Both the position numbers and the translations under genes were made by a program. From the NCBI GenBank assembly GCA_036268875.1, contig DATATI010000020.1, forward strand, positions 308,012 through 372,011: a stretch of DNA of 64,000 nt, given 5' to 3'. Below are positions 29,417 through 39,301 of this stretch, piece after piece. The notes beneath the pieces are model-generated. The model searched no databases and had not been told where the DNA came from. It was given only the letters and a program-made list of their open reading frames with translations. How positions within the stretch are numbered: the stretch's first letter is position 1; every line of letters begins with the position of its first letter. Source of the DNA: Polyangia bacterium (GTDB lineage Bacteria; Myxococcota_A; Polyangia; Fen-1088).

Positions 29417-30073
29417 ATGAAACCCGCGCTGCAAATAACCGCCGACGTTGCCTGGCCGGAGGGAGCGCCCGCGGTCCACGGACCCTCGGAGGCGCGCCTG
29501 GGCCACGCTGGCGCTGAAGCCGTCGCCGAATCCTCGCGGGGACGCGCCGCCGGAAGCATCCCGCGGGTCAGCAGCGCGATGACCCACCCCGTGATCACCA
29601 TCGATCCGCTTTTCACTGCCGGAAGAGCCCTGGCTTTAGCCGACCGTCACGGCATCTCGCACTTGCCCGTCGCCTGGCCGGAAAGCGAACTTCTGGGCAT
29701 GGTCTGCGTCTGCGATCTGTGGCCGATGGACCGGGACGCGCTGGTCATCCATCACATGTCCTTGCCAGTGGTCACCGTCGGCGCGAGAGAGACGCTGGCT
29801 CAGGCGGCCAATCTCATGCGCCTCAACGATGTGGGCTCGCTGCCGGTGGTTGATTGGCAACAGCGACTGATCGGCATGCTGACGCTGGGCGATCTGGTGC
29901 GCGCATCCATCCTGACCGTCGAGGATCTTCCGCCGGCCTGCATGGCCTGCAAAAGCCGCCATCACGTGCGCACCGGCGTTCCGGTCCGCACCGCGCGTTC
30001 CTCGGCCACCTTCTGCCGACGCTGCCAGCACCAGGCGACGCGCGCCATGAATGACGTCCGCGGCAACAGCTAG
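29417..30073 (+). CDS. Tandem CBS-domain protein with C-terminal zinc-ribbon-like Cys pairs
   Basis: A 218-residue protein. About 50 low-complexity residues lead to two CBS motifs (about 52-105, AMTHPVITIDPLFTAGRAL; about 110-165, MRLNDVGSLPVVDWQQRLIG) that together would form an adenosine-ligand-binding Bateman module. The C-terminus has Cys at 175, 178, 200 and 203 (CMAC...CRRC), a likely zinc knuckle. No enzyme domain is attached. A hairpin GATCGCC/GGCGATC (30106-30128) without T-run follows the gene. It could sense energy charge and bind a partner or nucleic acid; this is inference. Confidence 0.82.
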   Translation: MKPALQITADVAWPEGAPAVHGPSEARLGHAGAEAVAESSRGRAAGSIPRVSSAMTHPVITIDPLFTAGRALALADRHGISHLPVAWPESELLGMVCVCDLWPMDRDALVIHHMSLPVVTVGARETLAQAANLMRLNDVGSLPVVDWQQRLIGMLTLGDLVRASILTVEDLPPACMACKSRHHVRTGVPVRTARSSATFCRRCQHQATRAMNDVRGNS

Positions 30074-30224
30074 GCAGGGGAGCATGCGTCTTTGCTCCGC
30101 GATGTGATCGCCGTCCCTGCGGGCGATCCCGGGTTGCTGATATGATTCGCCGGTTGCGTTTGCCTTCCCCGGCGAAGCATTGGCGCCGGACCCGTTAACG
30201 GATCAGCGGATCAAAGGACGAAAC

Positions 30225-31460
30225 ATGCTTCGCCTGACTCTTCCTGCGGTGGTCTTGATTGCCGCGCTGGCGGCACCCGCGTGGGCCCAGGCCCCCGGCG
30301 GCGGAAACCCAACGTTCAAACCGGCCCCGCCGGCTGCGTCGCCCGGCGACAACCGGCCGTCCAAAAAAAACGGCTCCGCCTCTGCGGCCCCGGCCAAGAT
30401 TGGCCCGGCGCCGCCCACGACGTCGGCGCCCCCACTGCCGAAGATCCCACCGACTCCCCCGCCGGCACCCGATACATTGCCAGCGACGTCGCAAGCCTAC
30501 CCACCGCCACCCGCGCCGGCCGGCCCGCCCGCCCCTGCCTCCGCCAATCCGCCCGGTCCCCCCGCCACCGACGGTGCGGCGCCATCGGCCACCCCGCCGC
30601 CACCGCCGGCTTGGCCGCCGCCCGGGACTTGGCCGCCGCCCGGGACTTGGCCGCCGCCGGGAACCTATGCGGCGCCGCCGCCCGGATCGGCGCCCGCCGG
30701 AACTGCGGCGCCCGGCGCGCCGCCGGCGGGCTACCCAGTGCCCGGCTATCCACCGCCTGGCTACGCCTATCCCGGCTATCCGTCGTATGGCTATCCGCCG
30801 CCCGGATACGTCTATCCCGGCTATCCCTATCAGCCGTACCCGAACGCATACGCGTATGCGCCGCCGGCCAAGCGGTCGGGTTGGCACAAGCACGACGGTC
30901 TTTATCTGGACATGGCCACCGGCCTCGGCGGGTTCAGCTACACCACCAGCAACGTCGCCAACAAGGGCGAGCTCAGCGGCACCGGCATCAGCCTCGAATT
31001 CTCGGTGGGCGCGGCGCTGACGCCGCACCTGATCCTCTTCGGCACGCTTTACGAGATCAACTCCGCGTCCACTCCCACCTTCAAGGTCAACGGCAACGGC
31101 GGCAACACTTCGGGCGACGTCATGTTGCTTGGGATCGGTCCCGGCGTCGCCTACTACTTCGGCGAGCACAACTTCTACGCTTCCGGCGCGCTGGCTTTTT
31201 CCCAGCTGCACTTCGACAGCTTCCTCGACGGCCTCAACCGGAGCAACGGCGACAGCGACTGGGGCCTGGCGCTGAAGGTGACATTCGGCAAGGAGTGGTG
31301 GATCTCCGAGAACTGGGCGATGGGCCTCGGCGCGCAGCTGGTGCTGGGATCGATCAAGGACACCCAGCTGACCGCCTCTGGCAACGAAGCCACGTCATCG
31401 AGCGATCCGAGCTGGGGTGTGGGCGCCTTCAACGTGTTGTTCTCGGCCACCTACAACTGA
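30225..31460 (+). CDS. Secreted Pro-rich protein with C-terminal outer-membrane barrel-like domain
   Basis: The ATG at 30225 has AAAGGA at 6-base spacing and starts a signal peptide (MLRLTLPAVVLIAALAAPAWA-Q). The 411-residue protein has a Pro/Ala-rich region with WPPPGT repeats and then (Y)PPPGY repeats, followed by a barrel-like domain (about 235-411: GLYLDMATGLGGFSYTTSN, VGAFNVLFSATYN). Pro-rich stretches may span peptidoglycan or act as a flexible surface linker. The N-terminal repeats are encoded by an 18-base tandem repeat, so copy number could vary. Confidence 0.82.
   Translation: MLRLTLPAVVLIAALAAPAWAQAPGGGNPTFKPAPPAASPGDNRPSKKNGSASAAPAKIGPAPPTTSAPPLPKIPPTPPPAPDTLPATSQAYPPPPAPAGPPAPASANPPGPPATDGAAPSATPPPPPAWPPPGTWPPPGTWPPPGTYAAPPPGSAPAGTAAPGAPPAGYPVPGYPPPGYAYPGYPSYGYPPPGYVYPGYPYQPYPNAYAYAPPAKRSGWHKHDGLYLDMATGLGGFSYTTSNVANKGELSGTGISLEFSVGAALTPHLILFGTLYEINSASTPTFKVNGNGGNTSGDVMLLGIGPGVAYYFGEHNFYASGALAFSQLHFDSFLDGLNRSNGDSDWGLALKVTFGKEWWISENWAMGLGAQLVLGSIKDTQLTASGNEATSSSDPSWGVGAFNVLFSATYN
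30612..30665 (+). repeat. Three tandem 18-base repeats encoding WPPPGT
   Basis: Unit TGGCCGCCGCCCGGGACT at 30612-30629 and 30630-30647 is identical; the third unit (30648-30665) has diverged at its end. All lie in frame in the Pro-rich protein gene, so slippage would change length without a frameshift. Confidence 0.85.
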
Positions 31461-31467
31461 CGGCGGT

Positions 31468-32844
31468 TCAGAGCGGATCGCCGTCGGCGTCGCGCAGCTC
31501 GGGTGCCGGCAAGCCGAGCGCGCGCAATCCGGGTTCGATGGCCGACCGGTTGCCGACGATGACGATGCCCATCCGATCGGCGTCGATGTGACGGGCGGCC
31601 AGCGCCTGCAGGCTGGCGGCGTCTTGCTGGTCCATCTGGGCGACGAAACGGCCCGGCTCGTCGAGCGGCAGATCGTAAAGGCTGATCTCGCCGAAGGTGG
31701 CGGCCAGACCGCCGGTGGTGGACAGCGCTTCGGCCGCCCGGCCGAGCAGCGTGGCGCGCGCCTTGATCAATTCGTCGGCGGTGATCGGCCGTTCGCCAAT
31801 GCCGCGCAGCTCGTTCAAGAACTCCGTCACCGAGGCGGCCGTGACGTCGGTGAAGACGGAGGCGCGCGCCGAGAATGCGCCGGCGTGGCGCATGAAATTG
31901 AAACCCGAGCTGGCGCCGTAGGTGTAACCCTTCTGCTCGCGCAGATTGAAGTTCAACCGGCTGGTGAAGCTGCCGCCCAGGATGGCGTTGACCATGCGCA
32001 AGGCGGTCCGGTCAGGCGACAGGCGCGGCTGCCCGGGCGCCACCAGACGAATCACGCTTTGCGGAGCGTCCGGACGATCCACCAGCACCAAACGCGGCGG
32101 CTGCCGGGCGCCCCCGGCCAGCGCCAGGGCCGGAATGGGACCGCCGGTCCAGGCGCCGAACGCGCGTTCAAGCTGGGCGGGCAGCGCCACCGGATCGACG
32201 TCGCCGGCCACGATCAACGACGCCTGGTTGCAACGCCAGTGCGCAGCGTGAAAGCGCGCGATGTCGTCGAGGGTGATTCGCTGGACGGTTGACTCGCGCC
32301 CTTCCGACGATTGGCCGTAGGGATGATTGTCGCTGTACAAGACCCGGTCGGCGACGATGTTGGCCACCGCTTCGGGTTGATCGCGCCGCTGTCCCAGCGC
32401 GGTGAGGCGATCGTGCTGGACGCGCTCCCAATCGGCGGCGCCGAGGCGCGGCCGCAACAGCACGTCGGCGGCGATGGCCAGCGTCGGTTCAAAACCCTTG
32501 CGCGGCACCTGTAGATTCAGCTGTGAACCGTCGCGACCGGCGCCGAGCCACAGGTCGGCGCCCAGCTGTTCCAGATCGGCCGCCAGATCCAGCGCGCTGC
32601 GATCGCCGGCCCCTTCGTCCAGCATCTCGGCGGTCAGCGAGGCGAGGCCGGTCAATCCCGGCGCCTCGGCGTCGGAGCCGGCGCGAAACATCAGCGTCAG
32701 CGAAACGATGGGCGCCGCGTGGCGCGGAATCACCACCACCTGCAAGCCGTTCGACAGCGCGAACGTCTCCAGCACCGGCGTGCGCAGCGGCGGCAGCGGT
32801 CCCACCGCGGGCGGCGCCTGCATTTGCGTCGGCGTGACCATCAC
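31468..32844 (-). CDS. M16 peptidase family protein, non-catalytic partner
   Basis: A 458-residue two-lobed M16 protein. The zinc motif HxxEH is replaced (GLTGLASLTAEMLDEGAG), so it lacks metal-binding residues. It keeps the R/Y-type motif of inactive partners (FNLREQKGYTYGASSG). Its start overlaps the upstream M16 gene by 4 bases (GTGA), which points to a heterodimer made in equal amounts. It should complete the closed peptidase chamber of its partner. No signal peptide is evident. Confidence 0.9.
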   Translation of the reverse strand: MMVTPTQMQAPPAVGPLPPLRTPVLETFALSNGLQVVVIPRHAAPIVSLTLMFRAGSDAEAPGLTGLASLTAEMLDEGAGDRSALDLAADLEQLGADLWLGAGRDGSQLNLQVPRKGFEPTLAIAADVLLRPRLGAADWERVQHDRLTALGQRRDQPEAVANIVADRVLYSDNHPYGQSSEGRESTVQRITLDDIARFHAAHWRCNQASLIVAGDVDPVALPAQLERAFGAWTGGPIPALALAGGARQPPRLVLVDRPDAPQSVIRLVAPGQPRLSPDRTALRMVNAILGGSFTSRLNFNLREQKGYTYGASSGFNFMRHAGAFSARASVFTDVTAASVTEFLNELRGIGERPITADELIKARATLLGRAAEALSTTGGLAATFGEISLYDLPLDEPGRFVAQMDQQDAASLQALAARHIDADRMGIVIVGNRSAIEPGLRALGLPAPELRDADGDPL

Positions 32845-34139
32845 GAGGCTCCCGCCTGATCGTCTTCGGGCAAATCGCCGCCGGCTGCCCCGGGGAGCAC
32901 GCGCAGATCCAGGCGCCGGCCAGCGGCGACCTTGGCCAGGGCGTCGCGCACGGAAGCGACGGTGGCCGCTTCATAGCGACCGATGTCCTGCTGGCAAGCG
33001 CCGGGATCGCCCAGCAGGTGTTCGTAGTGGTTCAGCAGATCAGCCCGCGTCTGCAGGTGATCGAGGCCCTTGAAAAAATCCGCCAGGTGGCTGTTGCGGG
33101 CGCGCTCCAGCTCTTCAGCGGTCGGCCCGTGCGAGACCAACCGATCCAGCTCTTCGTCGACGGCGCGTTGCATGTCGTCCAGGGTCAAACCGGGTTTGGC
33201 GGTGACGCCGATCTGGAACAGGCTGCCCAGCATCTGCGAGCCTTGGTAGGCAAAGGCGTCCTGGGCCAGGCGCCGGTCGAACACCAGCGTCTTGTAAAGG
33301 CGGCTGGATTTTCCGCCGCCCAGAATGTGCGCCGCCATATCCAGATCGGCGTCGCCGGGTGCATACAGCGCCGGGGAGTGCCAGCACAGGCGCAGGCGCG
33401 GCAGCTGCACGCGATCGGTCTCGGTGACCGCGTGATTCTCGGCCAGCACGGCCGGCGCCGCCGTCGCCCGGCGCGGGACCGGGCGGTTGTCCTGCCAGCC
33501 GAAATAGCGGTCGACCATCGCGCGCGCCGCCTTCGGATCGAAGTCACCGCCGATGACCAGGCTGGCGTTCGACGGGCGATAGAACCGTTCGAAGAACGCC
33601 TGCACGTCGGCCACGCTGGCCGCCTCCAGGTCTTCGTGCGAACCGATGGTCGGCCAGTGGTACGGGTGCTGGGCGGGGTACATCACCTCGGGAATCACCA
33701 GCTCGGCGCGGCCGTAGGGGCGGTTCTCGTACGATTGCCGGCGTTCGTTCTGCACCACCTTGCGCTGGCGGTTCAGCTCGTCGTCGGTGATCACCTCGGC
33801 CAGGGTGGCCATGCGATCGGCCTCCAGCCACAGGAAGGTCTCGAGAAGATTCTTCGGGCCGACCTCGTAATAGTTCGTGCGGTCGTTGCTGGTGGTGCCG
33901 TTGTTATGGCCGCCCCACATCTCCATCACCGCGTCGAACGAGGGATAGGGCGCGTTCTTCGAACCCATGAACATCAGGTGTTCGAACAGGTGGGCGAAGC
34001 CGGTGCGGCCCGGATCTTCGTCCTTGGACCCGACGTGGTACCAAAGATCGACCACCACCAGAGGGCTGGTGTGATCCTCGTGGAGGATGACGGTCAGGCC
34101 GTTAGGCAATACATGACGCTCGAACGGAATCGTGATCAA
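32841..34139 (-). CDS. M16 zinc peptidase, catalytic subunit
   Basis: A 432-residue protein that starts at TTG. HLFEH at 50-54 gives zinc ligands H50 and H54 and catalytic E53; E132 in KVVQNERRQSYENR is the expected third ligand. It probably degrades short or unfolded peptides together with the inactive partner encoded downstream. No signal peptide is seen, so location is uncertain. The pair lies just downstream of the nitrate-type ABC operon but separated by 38 bases, and need not be functionally linked. Confidence 0.92.
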   Translation of the reverse strand: MITIPFERHVLPNGLTVILHEDHTSPLVVVDLWYHVGSKDEDPGRTGFAHLFEHLMFMGSKNAPYPSFDAVMEMWGGHNNGTTSNDRTNYYEVGPKNLLETFLWLEADRMATLAEVITDDELNRQRKVVQNERRQSYENRPYGRAELVIPEVMYPAQHPYHWPTIGSHEDLEAASVADVQAFFERFYRPSNASLVIGGDFDPKAARAMVDRYFGWQDNRPVPRRATAAPAVLAENHAVTETDRVQLPRLRLCWHSPALYAPGDADLDMAAHILGGGKSSRLYKTLVFDRRLAQDAFAYQGSQMLGSLFQIGVTAKPGLTLDDMQRAVDEELDRLVSHGPTAEELERARNSHLADFFKGLDHLQTRADLLNHYEHLLGDPGACQQDIGRYEAATVASVRDALAKVAAGRRLDLRVLPGAAGGDLPEDDQAGAS

Positions 34140-34177
34140 ACGGCAAACATTGTGGCACGAACCGGAGCCCGGTGCAT

Positions 34178-35029
34178 TCAGGCGGCGTCAGCAGCGGTCG
34201 CCGCGGCGTCGGCAGGTCGTCCGGCGCCGTGGGCGTACTCCTCGAGAAACGCGATGAGATCCTCGCGGCGGGCGTAATAGTCCGGGTGCTCGATCACCGC
34301 GGTTCGTTCGCGCGGGCGGGCGAAAGGCACGTCCATGATGCGCCCGATGCGCGCCTCGGGCCCGTTGGTCATCATCGCGACGCGGTCAGAGAGAAACAGC
34401 GCCTCATCGACGTCGTGGGTGACCATCAGGGCGGTGGTCCGGTGCCGCGACCACAGATCGATCAACGCCTGCTGCAGTTCATAGCGCGTGAGCGCGTCCA
34501 GCATCCCGAACGGTTCGTCCAGCAGCAGCACCTTGGGCCGCAGGGCGAAGGCGCGGGCGATCCCCACCCGCTGCTGCATGCCGCCCGACATTTCGGTGGG
34601 CTTCTTGAGCAGGGCATCGCCCAGGCCCACCAGCTCCAGCGTCTCCGTCACCAGCGCGCGCTGGTCGGCGCGGCTGGCGTTCGGCATCGCCTGCTCGACG
34701 CCCAAAAGCACGTTGTCGAAGGCGGTCATCCAGGGCAGCAGGCAAGGCGCCTGAAAAACCACGCCGCGATCGGGGCCCGGGCCGGTGATCTCCCGATTCT
34801 CGATCAACACGCCGCCCTCGGTGCTATCGGAAAGTCCGGCCACGATCGCCAGCACCGTCGATTTGCCGCAGCCGGAATGACCAATCAACGAGACGAACTC
34901 GCCTTTTTTGATGACCAGGTTGAATTCCCGCACCACCGCCACGGGGCCCTTCGGCGTGGCGAAGGTCTTCGTCAGGTACGAGATCTCCAGGTACTTCTGA
35001 ATCAGCGGGTTGTCCGCATCGGGGATCAA
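34178..35029 (-). CDS. ABC importer ATP-binding protein (NrtD/SsuB type)
   Basis: A 283-residue ATPase: Walker [25 protein letters not shown] signature, [15 protein letters not shown] and H-loop [19 protein letters not shown] is typical of the nitrate/sulfonate/taurine group. The TTG start overlaps the upstream ATPase gene by 4 bases. It is the last of four genes for an NrtABCD-like importer. Confidence 0.9.
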   Translation of the reverse strand: MIPDADNPLIQKYLEISYLTKTFATPKGPVAVVREFNLVIKKGEFVSLIGHSGCGKSTVLAIVAGLSDSTEGGVLIENREITGPGPDRGVVFQAPCLLPWMTAFDNVLLGVEQAMPNASRADQRALVTETLELVGLGDALLKKPTEMSGGMQQRVGIARAFALRPKVLLLDEPFGMLDALTRYELQQALIDLWSRHRTTALMVTHDVDEALFLSDRVAMMTNGPEARIGRIMDVPFARPRERTAVIEHPDYYARREDLIAFLEEYAHGAGRPADAAATAADAA

Positions 35030-35913
35030 GCGGCGGCTCCCTCGTCGGCGGCGGCGCGATCAAGCGGCGTCGGATCAGCTTGCGGCTTGGCTGGCGCGAC
35101 CACCGGCTCAACGATCGGCGCGGCCGGGCGCTTGCGGCCGCCCGGTCCCAGCAAATATTCGATCACTTGATTGCGAAGGCGCGCAAAGCGCGGGTCACGG
35201 TTCAGCGCCTTGCGATCGCGCGGCCGTGAAAGGTCGACGCGAATCTCCGGGCCGAAGGTCGCCGCCGGCCCCGCCGACAGCGGGACGATCCGATCGGCCA
35301 GCAAGATCCCTTCGTCGACGTCGTTGGTGATCATCACGACGGTCTTCTTGTCCTGGGCCCAGATGCGTTCGATCTCGCCTTGCAGCGTCGCCCGGGTCAG
35401 CGCGTCCAGCGCCGACAGCGGTTCATCCATCAGCAGGACGCGCGGGTTCATGGCCAGCGCGCGGGCCAACGAAACCCGCTGGCGCATGCCGCCCGACAAT
35501 TCGCTGGGCCGTTTGTCGCGCGCCGGTCCCAGATTCACCATCTCCAGATAACGCTGGGCATGGGCGCGTTTTTCCGCCAGCGACAGCTTCGGAAACAGCG
35601 GTTCGACGGCGAGGAAAATATTTTCGAAGGCCGTCATCCACGGCAGCAGCGCGTAGGATTGAAAGACCACGCCGCGATCCGGCCCCGGACCGGTGATCGG
35701 TTTTCCGTCCAGCAGCAGCGTGCCGGCGTCGGGCGGCAGCAGACCGGCCAGCAGCGAGATCAACGTCGTCTTGCCCGCGCCCGAATATCCGACGATGGCC
35801 ACGAACTCGCCTTCGTCGACCTTGAGGTTGATGTCGCGCAGGACTTCGGTGCGCTGGGCGGAGGCGGAAGGCCCGTAGCCCTTGCTGATGCCGCGAAGTT
35901 CGAGAAAAGCCAC
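35026..35913 (-). CDS. ABC importer ATP-binding protein (NrtC-like ATPase domain only)
   Basis: A 295-residue ATPase: Walker [40 protein letters not shown]. It is paralogous to the next gene; two separate ATPases recall NrtC plus NrtD. In cyanobacterial NrtC the ATPase is fused to a substrate-binding-like domain, which is absent here. A short Pro/Ala-rich tail ends the protein. It probably heterodimerises with the 34178 gene product. Confidence 0.9.
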   Translation of the reverse strand: MAFLELRGISKGYGPSASAQRTEVLRDINLKVDEGEFVAIVGYSGAGKTTLISLLAGLLPPDAGTLLLDGKPITGPGPDRGVVFQSYALLPWMTAFENIFLAVEPLFPKLSLAEKRAHAQRYLEMVNLGPARDKRPSELSGGMRQRVSLARALAMNPRVLLMDEPLSALDALTRATLQGEIERIWAQDKKTVVMITNDVDEGILLADRIVPLSAGPAATFGPEIRVDLSRPRDRKALNRDPRFARLRNQVIEYLLGPGGRKRPAAPIVEPVVAPAKPQADPTPLDRAAADEGAAA

Positions 35914-35937
35914 GCCGATGATCTCCCGCGGGTCCCG

Positions 35938-36738
35938 CTAGGCCGCCCGCAAACGCCGCTCGACCAGGCTCATCATGCGATCCAGGGCAAAGCCCACGAC
36001 GCCGATGGTGACGATGCAGAGGATGATGTGTTCGTAGATGAGGCTGTTGTACTCCTGCCACAGGAAGCCGCCGATGCCCGGGCTGCCGGTCAGCATCTCG
36101 ACGGCGACGATCACCAGCCAGGCGATCCCCAGGCTCAAGCGATAGCCGGTGAACATCGACGGCAGCGCCGCCGGCAGCAAGATCTTGAAGAACGTCTTGC
36201 TGGGCGACAATTGCAGCACCCGCGCCACGTTCAAATAATCCTGCGGAATGGCCCGCACGCCCATCGCGGTGTTCAAGACCGTCGGCCACATCGCGCAGAT
36301 GGCGATGGTGAACAAAGCCGCCGGCTGTGATTTTTGAAACAGCACCAGGCCGAGAGGCAACCAGGCCAGCGGCGACACCGGGCGCAGGATCTGAATCAGC
36401 GGATCAAAGCTCTTGGCGAACAGCTTTGATCGGCCGAGCAGAAAGCCGATCGGCGTTCCAACCAGAATGGCCAGCGCATAGCCCTGCGCCACCAGCCACA
36501 ACGAATACCAGGCGAAGCGGGCGATGCCCTGGTCCAGTTCGCCGCGCTTTTCGAAGGGCGCCATGATGAACGGCTTGCTGACCTGCCAGGTCTTCGCCGG
36601 TGACGGCAGATTCGTCGACCACGTCGCGCTGGAGATGGCCCACAGGGCAACCACCATCCCGATGCCGAAAAGCGGCAGCAGCAGCGACGAAAACGGGATC
36701 GATCGCGGCTTGCCTGTTGCGGAAGTTGTCATGGTCAT
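35938..36738 (-). CDS. ABC importer permease (NrtB/SsuC type)
   Basis: A 266-residue membrane protein with about six helices and the BPD_transp_1 EAA-type loop (VARVLQLSPSKTFFKILLPAALPSMFTG). It starts 3 bases after the binding-protein stop, and the ATPase genes follow. Substrate class (nitrate, nitrite, bicarbonate or similar) is inferred from the binding protein. Confidence 0.92.
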   Translation of the reverse strand: MTMTTSATGKPRSIPFSSLLLPLFGIGMVVALWAISSATWSTNLPSPAKTWQVSKPFIMAPFEKRGELDQGIARFAWYSLWLVAQGYALAILVGTPIGFLLGRSKLFAKSFDPLIQILRPVSPLAWLPLGLVLFQKSQPAALFTIAICAMWPTVLNTAMGVRAIPQDYLNVARVLQLSPSKTFFKILLPAALPSMFTGYRLSLGIAWLVIVAVEMLTGSPGIGGFLWQEYNSLIYEHIILCIVTIGVVGFALDRMMSLVERRLRAA

Positions 36739-36741
36739 CGC

Positions 36742-38019
36742 CTACGCCTTGAGGTTGTGGATCTCGAAACCGGCGGCGAATTTCTCCGGGTGGGCCGGAT
36801 CGAACACCGCGCCGTCGAACAGCGTCTCTGGCTTGTCGTTGTGGCCGCCGTGCTTGTAGCCGATCTCTTTCATCGCTTCTTCGTAGATGTCGCCGCGCAT
36901 GACCTCTTTGGCCACGCCGTGGTAGTCGGGCGGCGACGGCACCATGCCCCAGCGGCGGAACTGCGTCAGCCACCACACCGCGTACTTGGGCTGCGGGTAA
37001 TTGCAGTTGCGCGACGAGAAGATCATGTAGTTCGGATCTTCCTTCTTGCGCCCGTCGCCAAAGTCGTAATGCCCCTGCAGGCGGCCCAGGATCGTCTCGG
37101 GCGGACAGTTGATGTACGTGGCGCGCGAGACGATCTGTGCCTGTTCGGGTCGGTTCTTCATGTCGTCCAACCAAACGCTGGCCTCGTTCAGCGCCTTGCA
37201 CACCGCCTTGACCGTCTTCGGGTTCTTGTCGGCGAACTCGGCGGTGAAGGCGCAGACCTTCTCCGGATGGTCTTTCCAGATGTCCTGGCTGTTGATGGCG
37301 GTGAAGCCGATGCCGTCGGTGATGGTGCGGGCGTTCCACGGCTCGCCCACGCAGAAGCCATCCATCTTGCCGACCTTCATGTTGGCCACCATCTGCGCCG
37401 GTGGAATGACCACCAGGCCCACGTCCTTGTCCGGGTTGACGCCGCCCGCGCCCAGCCAGTAACGCAACCACATGGCGTGCGTGCCGGGCGGGAAGGTCAT
37501 GGCGAACGTCATCGGCTGGCCCTTGGCCTTGGCGTCCATCACGAACGGCTTCAGCGCCTTGGGATCGGCCCGCACCTTTCCTTTCAGCTCGGCCCGCAGC
37601 GAGATCGACTGGCCGTTGCGGCTCATCAACCAGGGAATGACCATCGGCTTTTTCGGCGAACCAAGCAGACCCATAGTCGACGCGATGGGCATCCCGATCA
37701 GCATGTGCGTGCCCTGGATGTCGCCGTTCGACAGCGCGTCCCGGATGGCCGCCCAGCTGGCCCCTTTGCTGACCGTCGAGTTGATGCCGTACTTCTTGAA
37801 CAACCCCTTTTCGTGGGCGATGACGATGGGCGAACAATCGGTCAGGGCGATGATCCCGAACTTCAGATCCGCCGTCTCGGGCGCGTCGCTGGCCCAGCTG
37901 AGGCGGCTGTGCAGCAGCGCCGGAACCGCCAGCCCCGCCGCCCCAATCTTCACGAAATCGCGGCGCGACAGTCTGCCGCCCGCCCTTGCCAATCGTCCCT
38001 TGTCCCTTCGTTCGACCAT
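36742..38019 (-). CDS. NrtA-like substrate-binding protein with Tat signal
   Basis: A 425-residue NMT1/NrtA-family protein. The twin-arginine signal reads SRRDFVKIGAAGLAVPALL. Family segments include LTDCSPIVIAHEKGLFKKYG, GTHAMWLRYWLGAGG and GFCVGEPWNA. NrtA and CmpA bind nitrate/nitrite and bicarbonate, but the pocket residues cannot be assigned reliably here. It is the first gene of the four-gene operon. No nitrate or nitrite reductase gene is in the window, so the substrate is open. Confidence 0.9.
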   Translation of the reverse strand: MVERRDKGRLARAGGRLSRRDFVKIGAAGLAVPALLHSRLSWASDAPETADLKFGIIALTDCSPIVIAHEKGLFKKYGINSTVSKGASWAAIRDALSNGDIQGTHMLIGMPIASTMGLLGSPKKPMVIPWLMSRNGQSISLRAELKGKVRADPKALKPFVMDAKAKGQPMTFAMTFPPGTHAMWLRYWLGAGGVNPDKDVGLVVIPPAQMVANMKVGKMDGFCVGEPWNARTITDGIGFTAINSQDIWKDHPEKVCAFTAEFADKNPKTVKAVCKALNEASVWLDDMKNRPEQAQIVSRATYINCPPETILGRLQGHYDFGDGRKKEDPNYMIFSSRNCNYPQPKYAVWWLTQFRRWGMVPSPPDYHGVAKEVMRGDIYEEAMKEIGYKHGGHNDKPETLFDGAVFDPAHPEKFAAGFEIHNLKA

Positions 38020-38141
38020 GAATCAAGGGTAGGCAAGCCATATTTCGACTGCGTTTCTAGTCGAACAATGATCCGCTAATTGCCGCCGGGTCCTGCATTT
38101 CGGGCGTGGGCCGATTTGGTCAAGACCTCGACAGTGACGGT

Positions 38142-39119
<978 letters not shown>

Positions 39120-39301
39120 TCACCCGGCGTTTGATCTGATCACCGTCGCTCGATCAACTGTATGAGGTGATTGCGCGAATCGTCGCTTGTCGGTCGTTGA
39201 CCGTTGCACCGCTGGGCACGATCTGTTCTGGCTGCTGGTTTGACTCGAAATAGCGACAAGGCCGAGCGCATACTTATCTCTTAATCCCGCAGGAGGCCTT
39301 C

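Noticed and set aside
30612..30665. 18-base repeats as CRISPR
   Set aside because: No spacers between units; units are contiguous and in frame with a Pro-rich protein.
39215..39232. Possible sigma-54 promoter GGGCACGATCTGTTCT before the deacetylase gene
   Set aside because: The -12 GC is TC, which breaks an essential position.
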